A stretch of DNA of 64,000 bases from Pseudomonas sp. SJZ074 (GCF_007828215.1 NZ_VIUE01000019.1:1-64000); one strand, 5' to 3'. Positions 17,062 through 26,004 are shown, counted from the stretch's first letter. Numbers and translations are program-made. The notes: generated from the letters alone by a model not told the origin.

Positions 17062-17673
17062 TCAGTCGACGGCTTCTGCCATGCGTTGCCACAATGCGTA
17101 GTACACCCGTCCGGATTTCTGCTCGCGATGCAAGCGCCAATTGCCCGGCAAGCCGAGGATCGATGGAGCGGTTTCACTTTCAGTGTAGACCCAGGCATCC
17201 TCGGCCAGCCACTGGCGTTCCTCGAGCAGCGCGCAGACCGTCGGCAACAGGTTCTGGTTGAACGGTGGGTCGAGAAACACCAGGTCGAAAGGGCTGGCCG
17301 GTTGACTGTCCAGATAGCGCAAGGCGTCGGCGGTCTGCACCTGGCCGACCGTGCAACGCAGGGTGCCCAGGTGTTCTTTCAGGCTGGAGACCGCCAGGCT
17401 GTTGGCGTCCAGTGCCTGGCCCATGGCGGCGCCACGGGACAGCGCTTCGAGAAACAGCGCGCCGCTGCCGGCAAACGGGTCGAGCACCCGGGCGCCGGCC
17501 ACGTAGGGGGCGAGCCAGTTGAACAGGGTCTCACGCACCCGATCCGGTGTCGGGCGCAAGCCCGGGGCGTCGGGGAAGCTCAGGCGCCGGCTGCGCCATT
17601 CGCCGCCAATGATACGCAGCTGGTTGATGCCGTTGTGAGTGGGTTTCTTGCTGGAATTCGGTGGACGGGCCAT
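17062..17673 (-). CDS. rsmD: 16S rRNA m2G966 methyltransferase
   Basis: A 203-residue SAM-dependent methyltransferase that modifies G966 of 16S rRNA. Signatures are RIIGGEWRSRRLSFPDAPGLRPTPDRVRETLFNWL, the SAM site VLDPFAGSGALFLEALSRGA and the catalytic FLDPPFNQNL. Its start overlaps the stop of the upstream M16 peptidase gene by one base (TAATG), which indicates translational coupling. Length and motifs are normal. Confidence 0.96.
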   Translation of the reverse strand: MARPPNSSKKPTHNGINQLRIIGGEWRSRRLSFPDAPGLRPTPDRVRETLFNWLAPYVAGARVLDPFAGSGALFLEALSRGAAMGQALDANSLAVSSLKEHLGTLRCTVGQVQTADALRYLDSQPASPFDLVFLDPPFNQNLLPTVCALLEERQWLAEDAWVYTESETAPSILGLPGNWRLHREQKSGRVYYALWQRMAEAVD

Positions 17674-19163
17674 TAGTGCTCCGGAACCCCGAGCGGTTGC
17701 TCGGCAGGTTTGTCAGTGGGGGCCGGCAACGGCTTTTGCGGCACGGTCGGGCCGGCCGTGACGATGACCATCTTGTCTATGCTCAGGTGTTTGTTCAGGG
17801 CGGCCTTGACCTGATCTACCGTCAACGCCTGGGACTGACGCATGAAGTCCTCCAGGTAGCTCAGCGGCAGGTCGTAGAAGCCCATGGCTCCGAGTTGGCC
17901 GACAATGTCGGCGTTGCTCGCGGTCGACAGGGGGAAACTGCCGGCCAGCTCACGCTTGGCGTCATCGAGTTCTTTCTGGGTCGGACCGTTCTGCAGGTAC
18001 TCGGCGAACACATCCTGCACCAGCTTGAGAGTGCCTTCGCTCATTTCGGCGCGGGTCTGCAGATTGATCATGAACGGGCCACGGGCCTGCATCGGCGTGA
18101 AGCCGGAGTACACGCCGTAGGTCAGGCCGCGCTTTTCCCGCACTTCGGTCATCAAGCGCGTGCCGAAACCACCGCCGCCGAGGATCTGGTTGCCCAGGGA
18201 CACGGCCGCAAAGTCCGGGTCATCCCTGTCGATGCCCAGTTGTGCGAGCATCAGGTTGGTCTGTTTGGACGGAAACTCGATGTGGCTGACGCTCGCCTTC
18301 GGTTCGACGGGCGAGGGTGTTTTTGCCAGGGCCGGACCTTTGGGCAGTGCGGCGGACATCTGGTTGGCAATCGCCTCGGCCTCGGCGCGAGACAGGTCTC
18401 CCACCATCGCAATCACCGCGTTGCCGGCGGCGTAGGCCTTGGCGTGAAAGGCCCGGGCCTGGGCCAAGGTAATCGGCGGAATGCTTTGCGCGGTGCCATC
18501 ACTGGAATGGGCGTAAGGATGCTCACCGTACAGGCGCTTCATCAGTTCCAGGCCCGCCAGTTTGCCGGGGTTCTGTTTCTGGTACTCGAAGCCGGCGAGC
18601 ATCTGGTTCTTGATGCGGGCGAAGGAGTCGGCGGGGAAGGTCGGCTTGCCGACCACTTCGGCGAACAGCTTCAATGCCGGCTCACGCTTGTCCACCGCGC
18701 TGAGGCTGCGCAGGGAGGCCACGGCCATGTCCCGGTAGGCACCGTTGCCGAAGTCCGCGCCGAGGCTTTCGAACCCTTCTGCGATGGCACTGACATCCTT
18801 GCCGGCCACGCCTTCGTTAAGCATGGCGTTGGTCAACTGCGCCAGGCCGGGAACGTTGCCGTCCTGGCTGCTGCCGGCGGCGAAGGTCAAGCGTAAGTCG
18901 AACATCGGCAGTTCCCGAGCTTCGACGAACAGTACCTTGGCGCCGTCGGCGGTTTTCCAGGTTTGCACGTCGAGTTGACGGTGGCCGGGCGCCTTGCCGT
19001 CCAATTCCGCCAGCGATTGCAACTTGTTGCCGGACTTGGCGTTATCCAGGGCCTGGCTGGCAGTCACGTCAGTGGCAGGGGACAGGTAGAAGGCCAGGGC
19101 TGCGACCAGGGCGATGAGCACCAGGCCGATCAGCAGCGGGCGTGATGATTTGCGCTCACTCAT
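17673..19163 (-). CDS. M16 peptidase-like subunit lacking the zinc site
   Basis: A 496-residue M16 (pitrilysin/insulinase) family protein with an N-terminal membrane anchor or signal (LLIGLVLIALVAALAFYL). Where the family carries HxxEH this copy has GLAQLTNAML, so it has no zinc ligands and is the non-catalytic partner, as in the mitochondrial processing peptidase pair. The C-terminal half is conserved (GGGGFGTRLMTEVREKRGLTYGVYSGF). I chose the ATG with ribosome-binding site GAGGAG; it overlaps the end of the catalytic partner gene by eight bases. Confidence 0.9.
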   Translation of the reverse strand: MSERKSSRPLLIGLVLIALVAALAFYLSPATDVTASQALDNAKSGNKLQSLAELDGKAPGHRQLDVQTWKTADGAKVLFVEARELPMFDLRLTFAAGSSQDGNVPGLAQLTNAMLNEGVAGKDVSAIAEGFESLGADFGNGAYRDMAVASLRSLSAVDKREPALKLFAEVVGKPTFPADSFARIKNQMLAGFEYQKQNPGKLAGLELMKRLYGEHPYAHSSDGTAQSIPPITLAQARAFHAKAYAAGNAVIAMVGDLSRAEAEAIANQMSAALPKGPALAKTPSPVEPKASVSHIEFPSKQTNLMLAQLGIDRDDPDFAAVSLGNQILGGGGFGTRLMTEVREKRGLTYGVYSGFTPMQARGPFMINLQTRAEMSEGTLKLVQDVFAEYLQNGPTQKELDDAKRELAGSFPLSTASNADIVGQLGAMGFYDLPLSYLEDFMRQSQALTVDQVKAALNKHLSIDKMVIVTAGPTVPQKPLPAPTDKPAEQPLGVPEH

Positions 19164-20511
19164 GAGCTTTCTCCTCGGGCAGGACGTGCGCAACGCTCAG
19201 GCGCGAGCGGGTGAAATACAGCTGGGCTGCCTTCTGGATGTCTTGCGGGGTCACGCTTTGCAATTCGGCGAGTTCGGTGTCCATCAGCCTCCAGGATAAC
19301 CCGACGGTCTCCAACTGGCCGATAGCGGTGGCCTGGCTGGTGATCGAGTCGCGCTCGTAGACCAGGCCGGCGATTACCTGGGCACGGACGCGCTCCAGCT
19401 CCTCGGCAGTCGGGGCGGTGGTTTTCAATTGCTCCAGCAAGCGCCAAAGGCCGGCTTCGGCCTGGGCCATGGTCTTGTTCTTCTGGGTATTGGGCGCCGC
19501 CGACAGGGTGAACAGTGTGTCGCCGCGGGTGTAGGCGTCGTAGCTCGATGAGCCGCCGGACACCAGCTCTTCGCCGCGCTCCAGCTGGGTCGGAATCCGG
19601 CCGCTGTAGCCGCCATCCAGCAGGGCCGAGATCAGCCGCAGGGCGTTGACCGAGCGCTTATCGGTCGCGGTGGCGATGCTCGGCACGTTGAAGGCCAGCA
19701 TCAGGCTGGGCAGTTGGGTCTGCACATGCAGGGTGATCTGGCGCTCGCCGGGTTCGGCCAATTCCAGGGGGATTTTCGCCGTCGGCACGGCACGCCGGGC
19801 AATCGGGCCGAAATAACGCTGGGCGAGGGTCTTGACCTCGTCCGGTGTCACGTCGCCGACCACCACCAGGGTGGCATTGTTCGGCGCGTACCAGGATTCG
19901 TACCAGTGGCGCAGTTCCTGGACGGTCATGCGGTCCAGGTCGGCCATCCAGCCGATGGTTGGCGTGTGATAGCCGCTGGCCGGATAAGCCATGGCCTTGA
20001 AGCGCTCGAAGGCCTTGGACATCGGCTTGTCGTCGGTGCGCATTCGGCGCTCTTCCTTGATGACTTCGATCTCGCGACTGAACTCTTCAGGCGGCAGGCG
20101 CAGGCTGGCCATGCGGTCGGCTTCCAGCTCGAAGGCCACGCCCAGGCGATCCCGGGCCAGTACCTGGTAATAAGCCGTGAAGTCATCGCTGGTGAAGGCG
20201 TTTTCCTCGGCACCCAGGTCCCGCAGGATCAGCGATGCTTCGCCGGGGCCGACTTTTTCGCTGCCCTTGAACATCATGTGTTCCAAGGCGTGGGACAAAC
20301 CGGTCTGGCCCGGTGTTTCATAACTGGAGCCGACCTTGTACCAGACCTGGGAAACCACCACCGGGGCACGATGATCTTCGCGCACCACGACCTTCAGGCC
20401 GTTATCGAGGGTGAATTCATGGGTGGGTTGTGGATCGGCAGCCAGGGCTGAAAGGGGCAGACAAACTGTGCTGAACAGCAGGCCTGCAACGCGGCGGGCA
20501 AGAGCATTCAT
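19156..20511 (-). CDS. Catalytic M16 zinc metallopeptidase
   Basis: A 451-residue insulinase-family peptidase with a cleavable signal (MNALARRVAGLLFSTVCLPLSALA), so it acts in the periplasm or outer envelope. The zinc motif HALEH is in GLSHALEHMMFKGSEKVGPGEASLILRDLGAEENAFTS, followed by the distal glutamate region ELEADRMASLRL. It precedes the zinc-less paralogue, and the two probably form a heterodimer. The natural substrate is unknown. Confidence 0.93.
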   Translation of the reverse strand: MNALARRVAGLLFSTVCLPLSALAADPQPTHEFTLDNGLKVVVREDHRAPVVVSQVWYKVGSSYETPGQTGLSHALEHMMFKGSEKVGPGEASLILRDLGAEENAFTSDDFTAYYQVLARDRLGVAFELEADRMASLRLPPEEFSREIEVIKEERRMRTDDKPMSKAFERFKAMAYPASGYHTPTIGWMADLDRMTVQELRHWYESWYAPNNATLVVVGDVTPDEVKTLAQRYFGPIARRAVPTAKIPLELAEPGERQITLHVQTQLPSLMLAFNVPSIATATDKRSVNALRLISALLDGGYSGRIPTQLERGEELVSGGSSSYDAYTRGDTLFTLSAAPNTQKNKTMAQAEAGLWRLLEQLKTTAPTAEELERVRAQVIAGLVYERDSITSQATAIGQLETVGLSWRLMDTELAELQSVTPQDIQKAAQLYFTRSRLSVAHVLPEEKAHE

Positions 20512-20855
20512 TCGTGTTTAAACCTGTTGGGCTGCCCGCTAGGTCTTAGCGTCGGCGGGCGAGAGGGTGCTAGGATACTGATCCGTTTTACTGGCGGCCA
20601 CGCCTATCGGGCCTTTTATCGGCCCGGGGTTGTCCGGGTTATGCGCAGAAGCGTCGGTTTTTTCCGTGGATCCCTGCGTTTTCGCCGACGATGCCTTGCC
20701 AGTCCTTCGAAAAAATCGACGATGAGGTGTCCTTGGGACATTTCGACAATCTGTTGCGCGTGAACAAGCTGGATGAAACGCAGTCTGTTCAGCATCGAAT
20801 ATTCATCACCGAGGCGCCCTCGTGGCGCGTCGCTACCGTGAGATAGCCGTCCTCC
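20512..20855. other. Intergenic region between the divergent M16 and ftsY genes
   Basis: This 344-base stretch must hold the promoters for the peptidase pair (leftward) and ftsYEX-rpoH (rightward). I see no RNA gene. A GC-rich tract at about 20580-20640 includes ATCGGGCCTTTTATCGGCCCG, an imperfect hairpin. The only protein-like frame is the 51-codon one listed separately. Confidence 0.5.
20691..20846 (+). CDS. Possible 51-residue small protein upstream of ftsY
   Basis: An ATG frame beginning MPCQSFEKIDDEVSLGHF and ending WRVATVR stops nine bases before the ftsY start. Its composition is protein-like (acidic and hydrophobic residues alternate). However, there is no clear ribosome-binding site before the ATG, and I recognise no family. 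It could be a leader frame coupled to ftsY, or chance. A long frame on the opposite strand is an antisense shadow of ftsY. Confidence 0.2.
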   Translation: MPCQSFEKIDDEVSLGHFDNLLRVNKLDETQSVQHRIFITEAPSWRVATVR

Positions 20856-22241
20856 ATGTTTGGTTCCAACGACGACAAGAAGACCCCAGCTGAAGCTGGC
20901 GAAAAAAAAGGCCTGTTCGGATGGCTGCGCAAGAAGCCGCAGGAAACCGTCGTCGAACAGCCGCAACCGCTGCCCGAGCCTGCCGCTGAATCTGCGGCAG
21001 AGACGGTGGCCGAAGACGCTGCACCGATCGTTCTGCCACTGGCCGAACCGGTGCTGCAACCGGCCGAGCCTGAGCCCGCGGCACCGGCGGTCGAGCTGCC
21101 GTTGACGCCTCCCGTCGGGCAGAGCCCCTGGCCGACCCTGCCGGTGGCGGAAGAGCCGGTGGCATTGGTCGAGGACGCACTGGCTCCCCATGTCACGCCG
21201 CCGATCCCAGCCCCGCCACAACCGGTTGCGGAGCCTGTCGTCGAGGCGCCGCCAGTCGTGGTTGATACACCGCCTGTCGTCGAGCCCGCACCTTCCTCCG
21301 AACCCGGCAAGGTCGGTTTTTTCGCCCGCCTCAAGCAAGGCCTGTCCAAGACCAGCGCCAGCATTGGCGAGGGCATGGCCAGCCTGTTCCTGGGCAAGAA
21401 AGTCATCGACGACGAATTGCTGGATGACCTCGAGACCCGCCTGCTGACCGCCGATGTCGGCGTCGAGGCAACGTCGGTGATCATCCAGAGCCTGACCCAG
21501 AAGGTCGCGCGCAAACAGTTGACCGATGCCGACGCGCTGTACAAATCCTTGCAAGCCGAACTGGGCAACCTGCTCAAGCCGGTGGAGCAGCCGCTGGTGA
21601 TCGCTTCGCAAAACAAGCCGTTCGTGATCCTGGTGGTCGGCGTCAATGGCGCCGGCAAGACCACCACCATCGGCAAGCTGGCGAAGAAACTGCAACTTGA
21701 AGGCAAGAAGGTCATGCTGGCCGCCGGCGATACTTTCCGCGCCGCTGCCGTGGAGCAGTTGCAAGTATGGGGCGAGCGCAACAAGATCCCGGTGATCGCT
21801 CAGCACACCGGCGCCGATTCCGCTTCGGTGATCTTCGACGCCGTGCAAGCCGCCAAGGCCCGTGGCATTGACGTGCTGATCGCCGATACGGCCGGTCGCC
21901 TGCACACCAAAGACAACCTGATGGAAGAGTTGAAGAAGGTTCGCCGGGTAATCGGCAAGCTCGATGCCGACGCGCCCCACGAAGTGCTGCTGGTGCTGGA
22001 CGCCGGTACCGGCCAGAACGCCATCAACCAGGCCAAGCAATTCAACCAGACCGTCGAACTGACCGGGCTGGCGCTGACCAAGCTCGATGGTACCGCCAAG
22101 GGCGGGGTGATCTTCGCCCTGGCCAAGCAGTTCGGCCTACCCATCCGCTACATCGGCGTGGGCGAAGGCATCGACGACCTGCGTACCTTCGAGGCCGAGC
22201 CCTTTGTCCAGGCACTGTTTGCCGAGCGGGAGCATTCATGA
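20856..22241 (+). CDS. ftsY: Signal recognition particle receptor FtsY
   Basis: The SRP receptor GTPase docks ribosomes making membrane proteins at the inner membrane. The 461 residues comprise a long acidic, proline- and valine-rich A domain (about 1-150), then the N domain helices and the G domain. The G domain carries the P-loop GVNGAGKTTTIGKLAKK, DTFRAAAVEQL, DTAGRLHTK and TKLDGTAKGG. The start MFGSNDDKKTP is the usual one in pseudomonads. The stop overlaps the ftsE start as ATGA. Confidence 0.98.
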   Translation: MFGSNDDKKTPAEAGEKKGLFGWLRKKPQETVVEQPQPLPEPAAESAAETVAEDAAPIVLPLAEPVLQPAEPEPAAPAVELPLTPPVGQSPWPTLPVAEEPVALVEDALAPHVTPPIPAPPQPVAEPVVEAPPVVVDTPPVVEPAPSSEPGKVGFFARLKQGLSKTSASIGEGMASLFLGKKVIDDELLDDLETRLLTADVGVEATSVIIQSLTQKVARKQLTDADALYKSLQAELGNLLKPVEQPLVIASQNKPFVILVVGVNGAGKTTTIGKLAKKLQLEGKKVMLAAGDTFRAAAVEQLQVWGERNKIPVIAQHTGADSASVIFDAVQAAKARGIDVLIADTAGRLHTKDNLMEELKKVRRVIGKLDADAPHEVLLVLDAGTGQNAINQAKQFNQTVELTGLALTKLDGTAKGGVIFALAKQFGLPIRYIGVGEGIDDLRTFEAEPFVQALFAEREHS

Positions 22242-22909
22242 TTCGTTTCGAACAGGTCGGTAAGCGCTATCCGAACGGTCACGTCGGCCTGCATGAGCTG
22301 AGCTTTCGGGTGCGTCGGGGTGAGTTTCTGTTTGTCACCGGCCATTCCGGCGCCGGTAAAAGCACATTGCTGCGCCTGCTGCTGGCGATGGAGCGGCCCA
22401 CCACCGGCAAGTTGCTGCTGGCCGGCCAGGACTTGAGCACCATCAGTAATGCCCAGATTCCCTACCTGCGGCGGCAGATCGGCGTGGTGTTCCAGAATCA
22501 TCAGTTGCTGTTCGATCGCACCGTGTTCAACAACGTGGCGTTGCCCTTGCAGATCCTTGGCTTGTCCAAGGCCGAGATCAACAAGCGAGTGGATTCGGCC
22601 CTGGAGCGGGTGGCCCTGTCGGACAAGACCGACCTGTACCCGGGCGACCTGTCCACCGGCCAGCAACAGCGCGTCGGCATCGCCCGCGCCATCGTTCACC
22701 GTCCGGCCTTGCTGCTGGCGGACGAACCCACCGGTAACCTCGACCCGCGTCTGGCGGCGGAAATCATGGGCGTATTCGAAGACATCAACCGTTTGGGCAC
22801 CAGCGTGCTGATCGCCAGTCACGACCTGGCCCTGATCGCACGCATGCGCCACCGCATGCTCACGCTGCAGCGCGGTCGTCTGATCGGTGACGGGGAGGCT
22901 GGCGTATGA
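22238..22909 (+). CDS. ftsE: Cell-division ATP-binding protein FtsE
   Basis: A 223-residue ABC ATPase that works with FtsX to activate septal peptidoglycan hydrolases through periplasmic partners. Walker A is GHSGAGKSTLLRLLL, the signature is LSTGQQQRVGIARAI, and Walker B is LLLADEPTGNLD, followed by the switch histidine in LIASHDLALI. It overlaps ftsY and ftsX by four bases each, the classic ftsYEX arrangement. Confidence 0.97.
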   Translation: MIRFEQVGKRYPNGHVGLHELSFRVRRGEFLFVTGHSGAGKSTLLRLLLAMERPTTGKLLLAGQDLSTISNAQIPYLRRQIGVVFQNHQLLFDRTVFNNVALPLQILGLSKAEINKRVDSALERVALSDKTDLYPGDLSTGQQQRVGIARAIVHRPALLLADEPTGNLDPRLAAEIMGVFEDINRLGTSVLIASHDLALIARMRHRMLTLQRGRLIGDGEAGV

Positions 22910-23928
22910 GCGCAACCCGCAGCCCGAAAGTGGCCGAGCGTGTGGCCCCCAAGGCCTCCGACCCGCAACCGCAAAAGAAAAAACGCGACGAGGACGACGG
23001 CCCGGACTTCAGCACGCTGCTGCATGCCTGGATCGAAAGCCATCGCGCCAGCCTGCTCGACAGCCTGCGGCGCCTGGGCAAGCAGCCGATCGGCAGTTTC
23101 TTCACCTGCATGGTCATGGCGGTCGCCCTGAGCCTGCCGATGGGGCTGTCATTACTGCTGAATAACGTGGAGCGCCTGGGAGGTTCCTGGCAGCGCGCGG
23201 CGCAGATTTCCCTGTACCTGCAATTGGAGGCGACGCCGGGCGAAGGCCAGGCATTGCGCGAGCAGATCAAAGCCATGCCGGGCGTGGCCGATGCCGAATA
23301 CATCGGCCGCGATCAGGCGCTCGAAGAGTTCCAGCAGCAGTCCGGCTTGGGCGAGGCGCTCAAGGAGCTGCCGGAAAACCCATTGCCGGGCGTGGTGTTG
23401 GTGACGCCGAAGGAAGTCGACAAGCCGACTCTTGAAGCATTAAGACAAAGACTTTCCGAATTGCCAAAGGTACAACAGGCGCAACTTGATCTAGTCTGGG
23501 TCGAGCGTCTTGCGGCGATCCTCAAGCTCGGCGACCGGTTTGTCTTCGGTCTGACGGTGCTGCTGGTGTCTGCATTACTTTTGGTGATAGGCAATACCAT
23601 TCGTCTTCATATTGAAAACCGCCGCACCGAGATAGAAGTGATTAAACTCGTCGGCGGTACGGACAGTTATGTGCGCAGGCCCTTCCTTTATATGGGCGCG
23701 TTGTATGGCTTCGGTGCCGGGATCCTGTCCTGGGGTGTATTGGCGTTCGGCCTGGACTGGCTGAACGATGCGGTAGTGGGGCTGGCCGGTTTGTACGGCA
23801 GTGATTTCGCGCTGGCCGGAGTGCCAGTCGCCGACGGTCTGTCGCTCTTGCTTGGCGCGGTGCTGTTGGGTTATATCGGTGCATGGATTGCGGTCGCACG
23901 CCACTTGCGTGAGCTTGCGCCAAAATAG
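22906..23928 (+). CDS. ftsX: Cell-division membrane protein FtsX
   Basis: A 340-residue permease-like protein with four membrane segments. A cytoplasmic N-terminus (residues 1-60, rich in Lys, Asp and Glu) precedes the first segment, and a large periplasmic domain at about 85-210 follows. Three more segments lie at about 220-240, 265-290 and 310-330. The periplasmic loop binds hydrolase activators in other bacteria. It is the last gene of ftsYEX. rpoH follows after 113 bases and has its own promoter region. Confidence 0.95.
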   Translation: MSATRSPKVAERVAPKASDPQPQKKKRDEDDGPDFSTLLHAWIESHRASLLDSLRRLGKQPIGSFFTCMVMAVALSLPMGLSLLLNNVERLGGSWQRAAQISLYLQLEATPGEGQALREQIKAMPGVADAEYIGRDQALEEFQQQSGLGEALKELPENPLPGVVLVTPKEVDKPTLEALRQRLSELPKVQQAQLDLVWVERLAAILKLGDRFVFGLTVLLVSALLLVIGNTIRLHIENRRTEIEVIKLVGGTDSYVRRPFLYMGALYGFGAGILSWGVLAFGLDWLNDAVVGLAGLYGSDFALAGVPVADGLSLLLGAVLLGYIGAWIAVARHLRELAPK

Positions 23929-23965
23929 AGTCATTTTGCGCGTATTGACCTTTCAGTTTTTGTGG

Positions 23966-23993
23966 GAACTTGTCCTATGGTTCCCGGTCAATT
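23966..23993 (+). promoter_or_regulatory. Candidate AlgU/RpoE-type promoter for rpoH
   Basis: GAACTT is followed after exactly 16 bases by TCAATT, close to the extracytoplasmic sigma consensus GAACTT-N16-TCTGA. In P. aeruginosa rpoH is known to have an AlgU-dependent promoter. The -10 part is imperfect, so the call rests partly on that precedent. Confidence 0.5.
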
Positions 23994-24041
23994 TTCGCAG
24001 TGCTGAACTGCACGAGTTATGTGAGTCGGAGGTTTTTTCGT

Positions 24042-24896
24042 ATGACCACTTCTTTGCAACCTGCGTATGCTCTGGTCCCGGGTGCGAACCTGGAGGCCTA
24101 TGTGCACACGGTGAACAGCATCCCGTTGCTGACACCGGAGCAGGAGCGTGAACTGGCCGAGAGTCTCTATTATGAGCAGGATCTTGAGGCGGCTCGGCAA
24201 ATGGTGCTCGCCCACCTGCGTTTTGTCGTACATATCGCCCGCAGCTATTCCGGCTACGGGCTGGCCCAGGCCGACCTGATTCAGGAAGGCAACGTTGGCC
24301 TGATGAAGGCGGTCAAGCGCTTCAACCCGGAAATGGGTGTGCGCCTGGTATCGTTCGCGGTGCACTGGATCAAGGCGGAAATCCACGAGTTCATTCTGCG
24401 CAACTGGCGCATCGTGAAGGTGGCGACCACCAAGGCCCAGCGCAAGCTGTTCTTCAACCTGCGCAGCCAGAAGAAGCGTCTGGCCTGGCTGAACAACGAA
24501 GAAGTCCATCGGGTAGCCGAAAGCCTCGGTGTGGAGCCTCGCGAAGTCCGCGAAATGGAAAGTCGTCTGACCGGCCAGGACATGGCCTTCGACCCGGCCG
24601 CCGAAGCGGACGACGACAGCGCCTTCCAATCGCCGGCCAACTACCTGGAAGACCACCGGTATGACCCGGCGCGCCAGCTGGAAGACGCCGACTGGAGCGA
24701 CAATTCCAACACCAACCTGCATGAAGCCCTGGAAGTGCTGGACGAGCGCAGTCGCGACATCCTCTACCAGCGCTGGCTGGCAGAGGAAAAGGCCACGCTG
24801 CACGACCTGGCGCAGAAGTACAACGTGTCGGCGGAGCGGATTCGCCAGCTTGAGAAAAGCGCGATGAACAAGCTCAAGCTGTCGATTGCGGCTTAA
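24042..24896 (+). CDS. rpoH: Heat-shock sigma factor sigma-32
   Basis: RpoH directs RNA polymerase to heat-shock promoters. The 284 residues match P. aeruginosa RpoH. Region 2 is in HLRFVVHIARSYSGYGLAQADLIQEGNVGLMKAVKRFNP, the RpoH-specific box in RKLFFNLRSQKKRL, and region 4 in RSRDILYQRWLAEEKATLHDLAQKYNVSAERIRQLEKSAMNKLK. I chose the ATG preceded by GTCGGAGG rather than the longer upstream frame. A strong terminator follows the stop. Confidence 0.98.
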   Translation: MTTSLQPAYALVPGANLEAYVHTVNSIPLLTPEQERELAESLYYEQDLEAARQMVLAHLRFVVHIARSYSGYGLAQADLIQEGNVGLMKAVKRFNPEMGVRLVSFAVHWIKAEIHEFILRNWRIVKVATTKAQRKLFFNLRSQKKRLAWLNNEEVHRVAESLGVEPREVREMESRLTGQDMAFDPAAEADDDSAFQSPANYLEDHRYDPARQLEDADWSDNSNTNLHEALEVLDERSRDILYQRWLAEEKATLHDLAQKYNVSAERIRQLEKSAMNKLKLSIAA

Positions 24897-24912
24897 CCGG
24901 TGTAACGGCAAT

Positions 24913-24949
24913 AAAAAACGCCCCGATCAGCGATGATCGGGGCGTTTTT
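24913..24949. terminator. rpoH terminator
   Basis: CGCCCCGATCA and TGATCGGGGCG form a perfect eleven-pair stem with a GCGA loop, flanked by A- and T-runs. It follows the rpoH stop by 16 bases and can work from both sides. Confidence 0.92.
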
Positions 24950-24982
24950 GTTTGTGCCCGATATTGGAAACGATGCAGCCCC

Positions 24983-25073
24983 CTGTGGGAGCGGGCTTGC
25001 TCGCGAAGGCGGTGTGCCAGTGGGCATCAATGTGTCTGATACAGCGCTTTCGCGAGCAAGCCCGCTCCCACAG
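24983..25073. repeat. REPIN, first of a tandem pair
   Basis: Inverted REP sequences (CTGTGGGAGCGGGCTTGCTC and its partner) flank a core containing ATCAATGTGTCTGATACA. The next REPIN carries the same core, so the two are related copies. Confidence 0.9.
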
Positions 25074-25115
25074 GGATAGGCGGTGTACAGCATTCTGTGG
25101 ATATCCGAGACTTCT

Positions 25116-25202
25116 CTGTGGGAGCGAGCCTGCTCGCGAAGGCGGTATGTCAGTTAGCATCAATGTGTCTGATACACCGCTATCGCGAGTAGGCTCCCAC
25201 AG
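25116..25202. repeat. REPIN, second of a tandem pair, right arm shortened
   Basis: The left REP is intact (GTGGGAGCGAGCCTGCTCGC). The right one has lost about four bases (CGCGAGTAGGCTCCCACAG). The core repeats that of the preceding REPIN. Confidence 0.88.
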
Positions 25203-25208
25203 GGGGTA

Positions 25209-25931
25209 TTACTGGGCCCAGGGCGCCCGCCGCGAGTCATTGAGTCCCAGCAGATAACTGTCGCCCCCCAATTGATTCATCTGCTGGCGTATCCAGCTTG
25301 CCCGGCGCAGTACGTACGGGCTTGGCCGGCTGGCGCTCCATTTCCTCGGGTTGGGCAGTACCGCCGCCAGCAGGCTTGCCTGCTGGCGGGACAAGGCGTC
25401 GGCGCCCACGCGGAAGTGGTGTCGTGCTGCGGCTTCGGCGCCGAACACGCCGTTATCCCATTCCACACTGTTGAGGTACACCTCAAGAATCCGTTGCTTG
25501 GGCCAAAGCACTTCGATCAGCGCGGTGAACCAGGCTTCGAAGCCCTTGCGCAGCCAGCTGCGGCCCGACCACAGGAACAGATTCTTCGAGACTTGCTGGC
25601 TGAGGGTGCTGGCGCCGCGAATCGAACCGCCGCGGCCGTTATGGGCGAATGCGGCCTGGATCGCGCCGATGTCGAAGCCCCAGTGCTCGGGGAATTTCTG
25701 GTCTTCGCCAGCAATCACCGCAACCTTGAGGCTATCGGAGATCCGATCCCAGGGTTGCCAGGTGCGTTGCAGGTCGATCGGTTCGCCGTCGACCCAGGAT
25801 TCAACCTTGCGCTCAATCATCAGCGCCGTGAATGGCGGCGGCACCACACGCAATAGCAGCACTAGGACAACGCTGCCGACGGCGAACCAGAGCAGGGCTT
25901 TGAGGAATCGTCGAAACAATGTACGCAGCAT
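25209..25931 (-). CDS. mtgA: Monofunctional peptidoglycan glycosyltransferase
   Basis: A 240-residue family 51 glycosyltransferase that polymerises lipid II into glycan strands. An N-terminal membrane anchor (LKALLWFAVGSVVLVLLLRVV) is followed by the catalytic domain: AGEDQKFPEHWGFD with the catalytic Glu, GGSTLSQQ-like RGASTLSQQVSKNLFLW, and KQRILEVYLNSVEWDNGVFG. I chose the ATG giving MLRTLFRRFLKA; the longer upstream frame runs into the opposite promoter. Confidence 0.95.
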   Translation of the reverse strand: MLRTLFRRFLKALLWFAVGSVVLVLLLRVVPPPFTALMIERKVESWVDGEPIDLQRTWQPWDRISDSLKVAVIAGEDQKFPEHWGFDIGAIQAAFAHNGRGGSIRGASTLSQQVSKNLFLWSGRSWLRKGFEAWFTALIEVLWPKQRILEVYLNSVEWDNGVFGAEAAARHHFRVGADALSRQQASLLAAVLPNPRKWSASRPSPYVLRRASWIRQQMNQLGGDSYLLGLNDSRRAPWAQ

Positions 25932-26004
25932 AGAGATGGCTTGGCCGAACCCGTCGAGCGGGCCATTATACAGACCCTGTCCACCGAGTCTGACTGGAGT
26001 TCTC

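Noticed and set aside
20616..22040. A 474-codon frame opposite ftsY
   Set aside because: It mirrors ftsY, including its low-complexity A domain, and has no ribosome-binding site or family motif.
24983..25202. Repeated GC-rich units as a CRISPR array
   Set aside because: The units are inverted pairs of REP sequences with a shared core, not direct repeats with unique spacers, and no cas genes are present.
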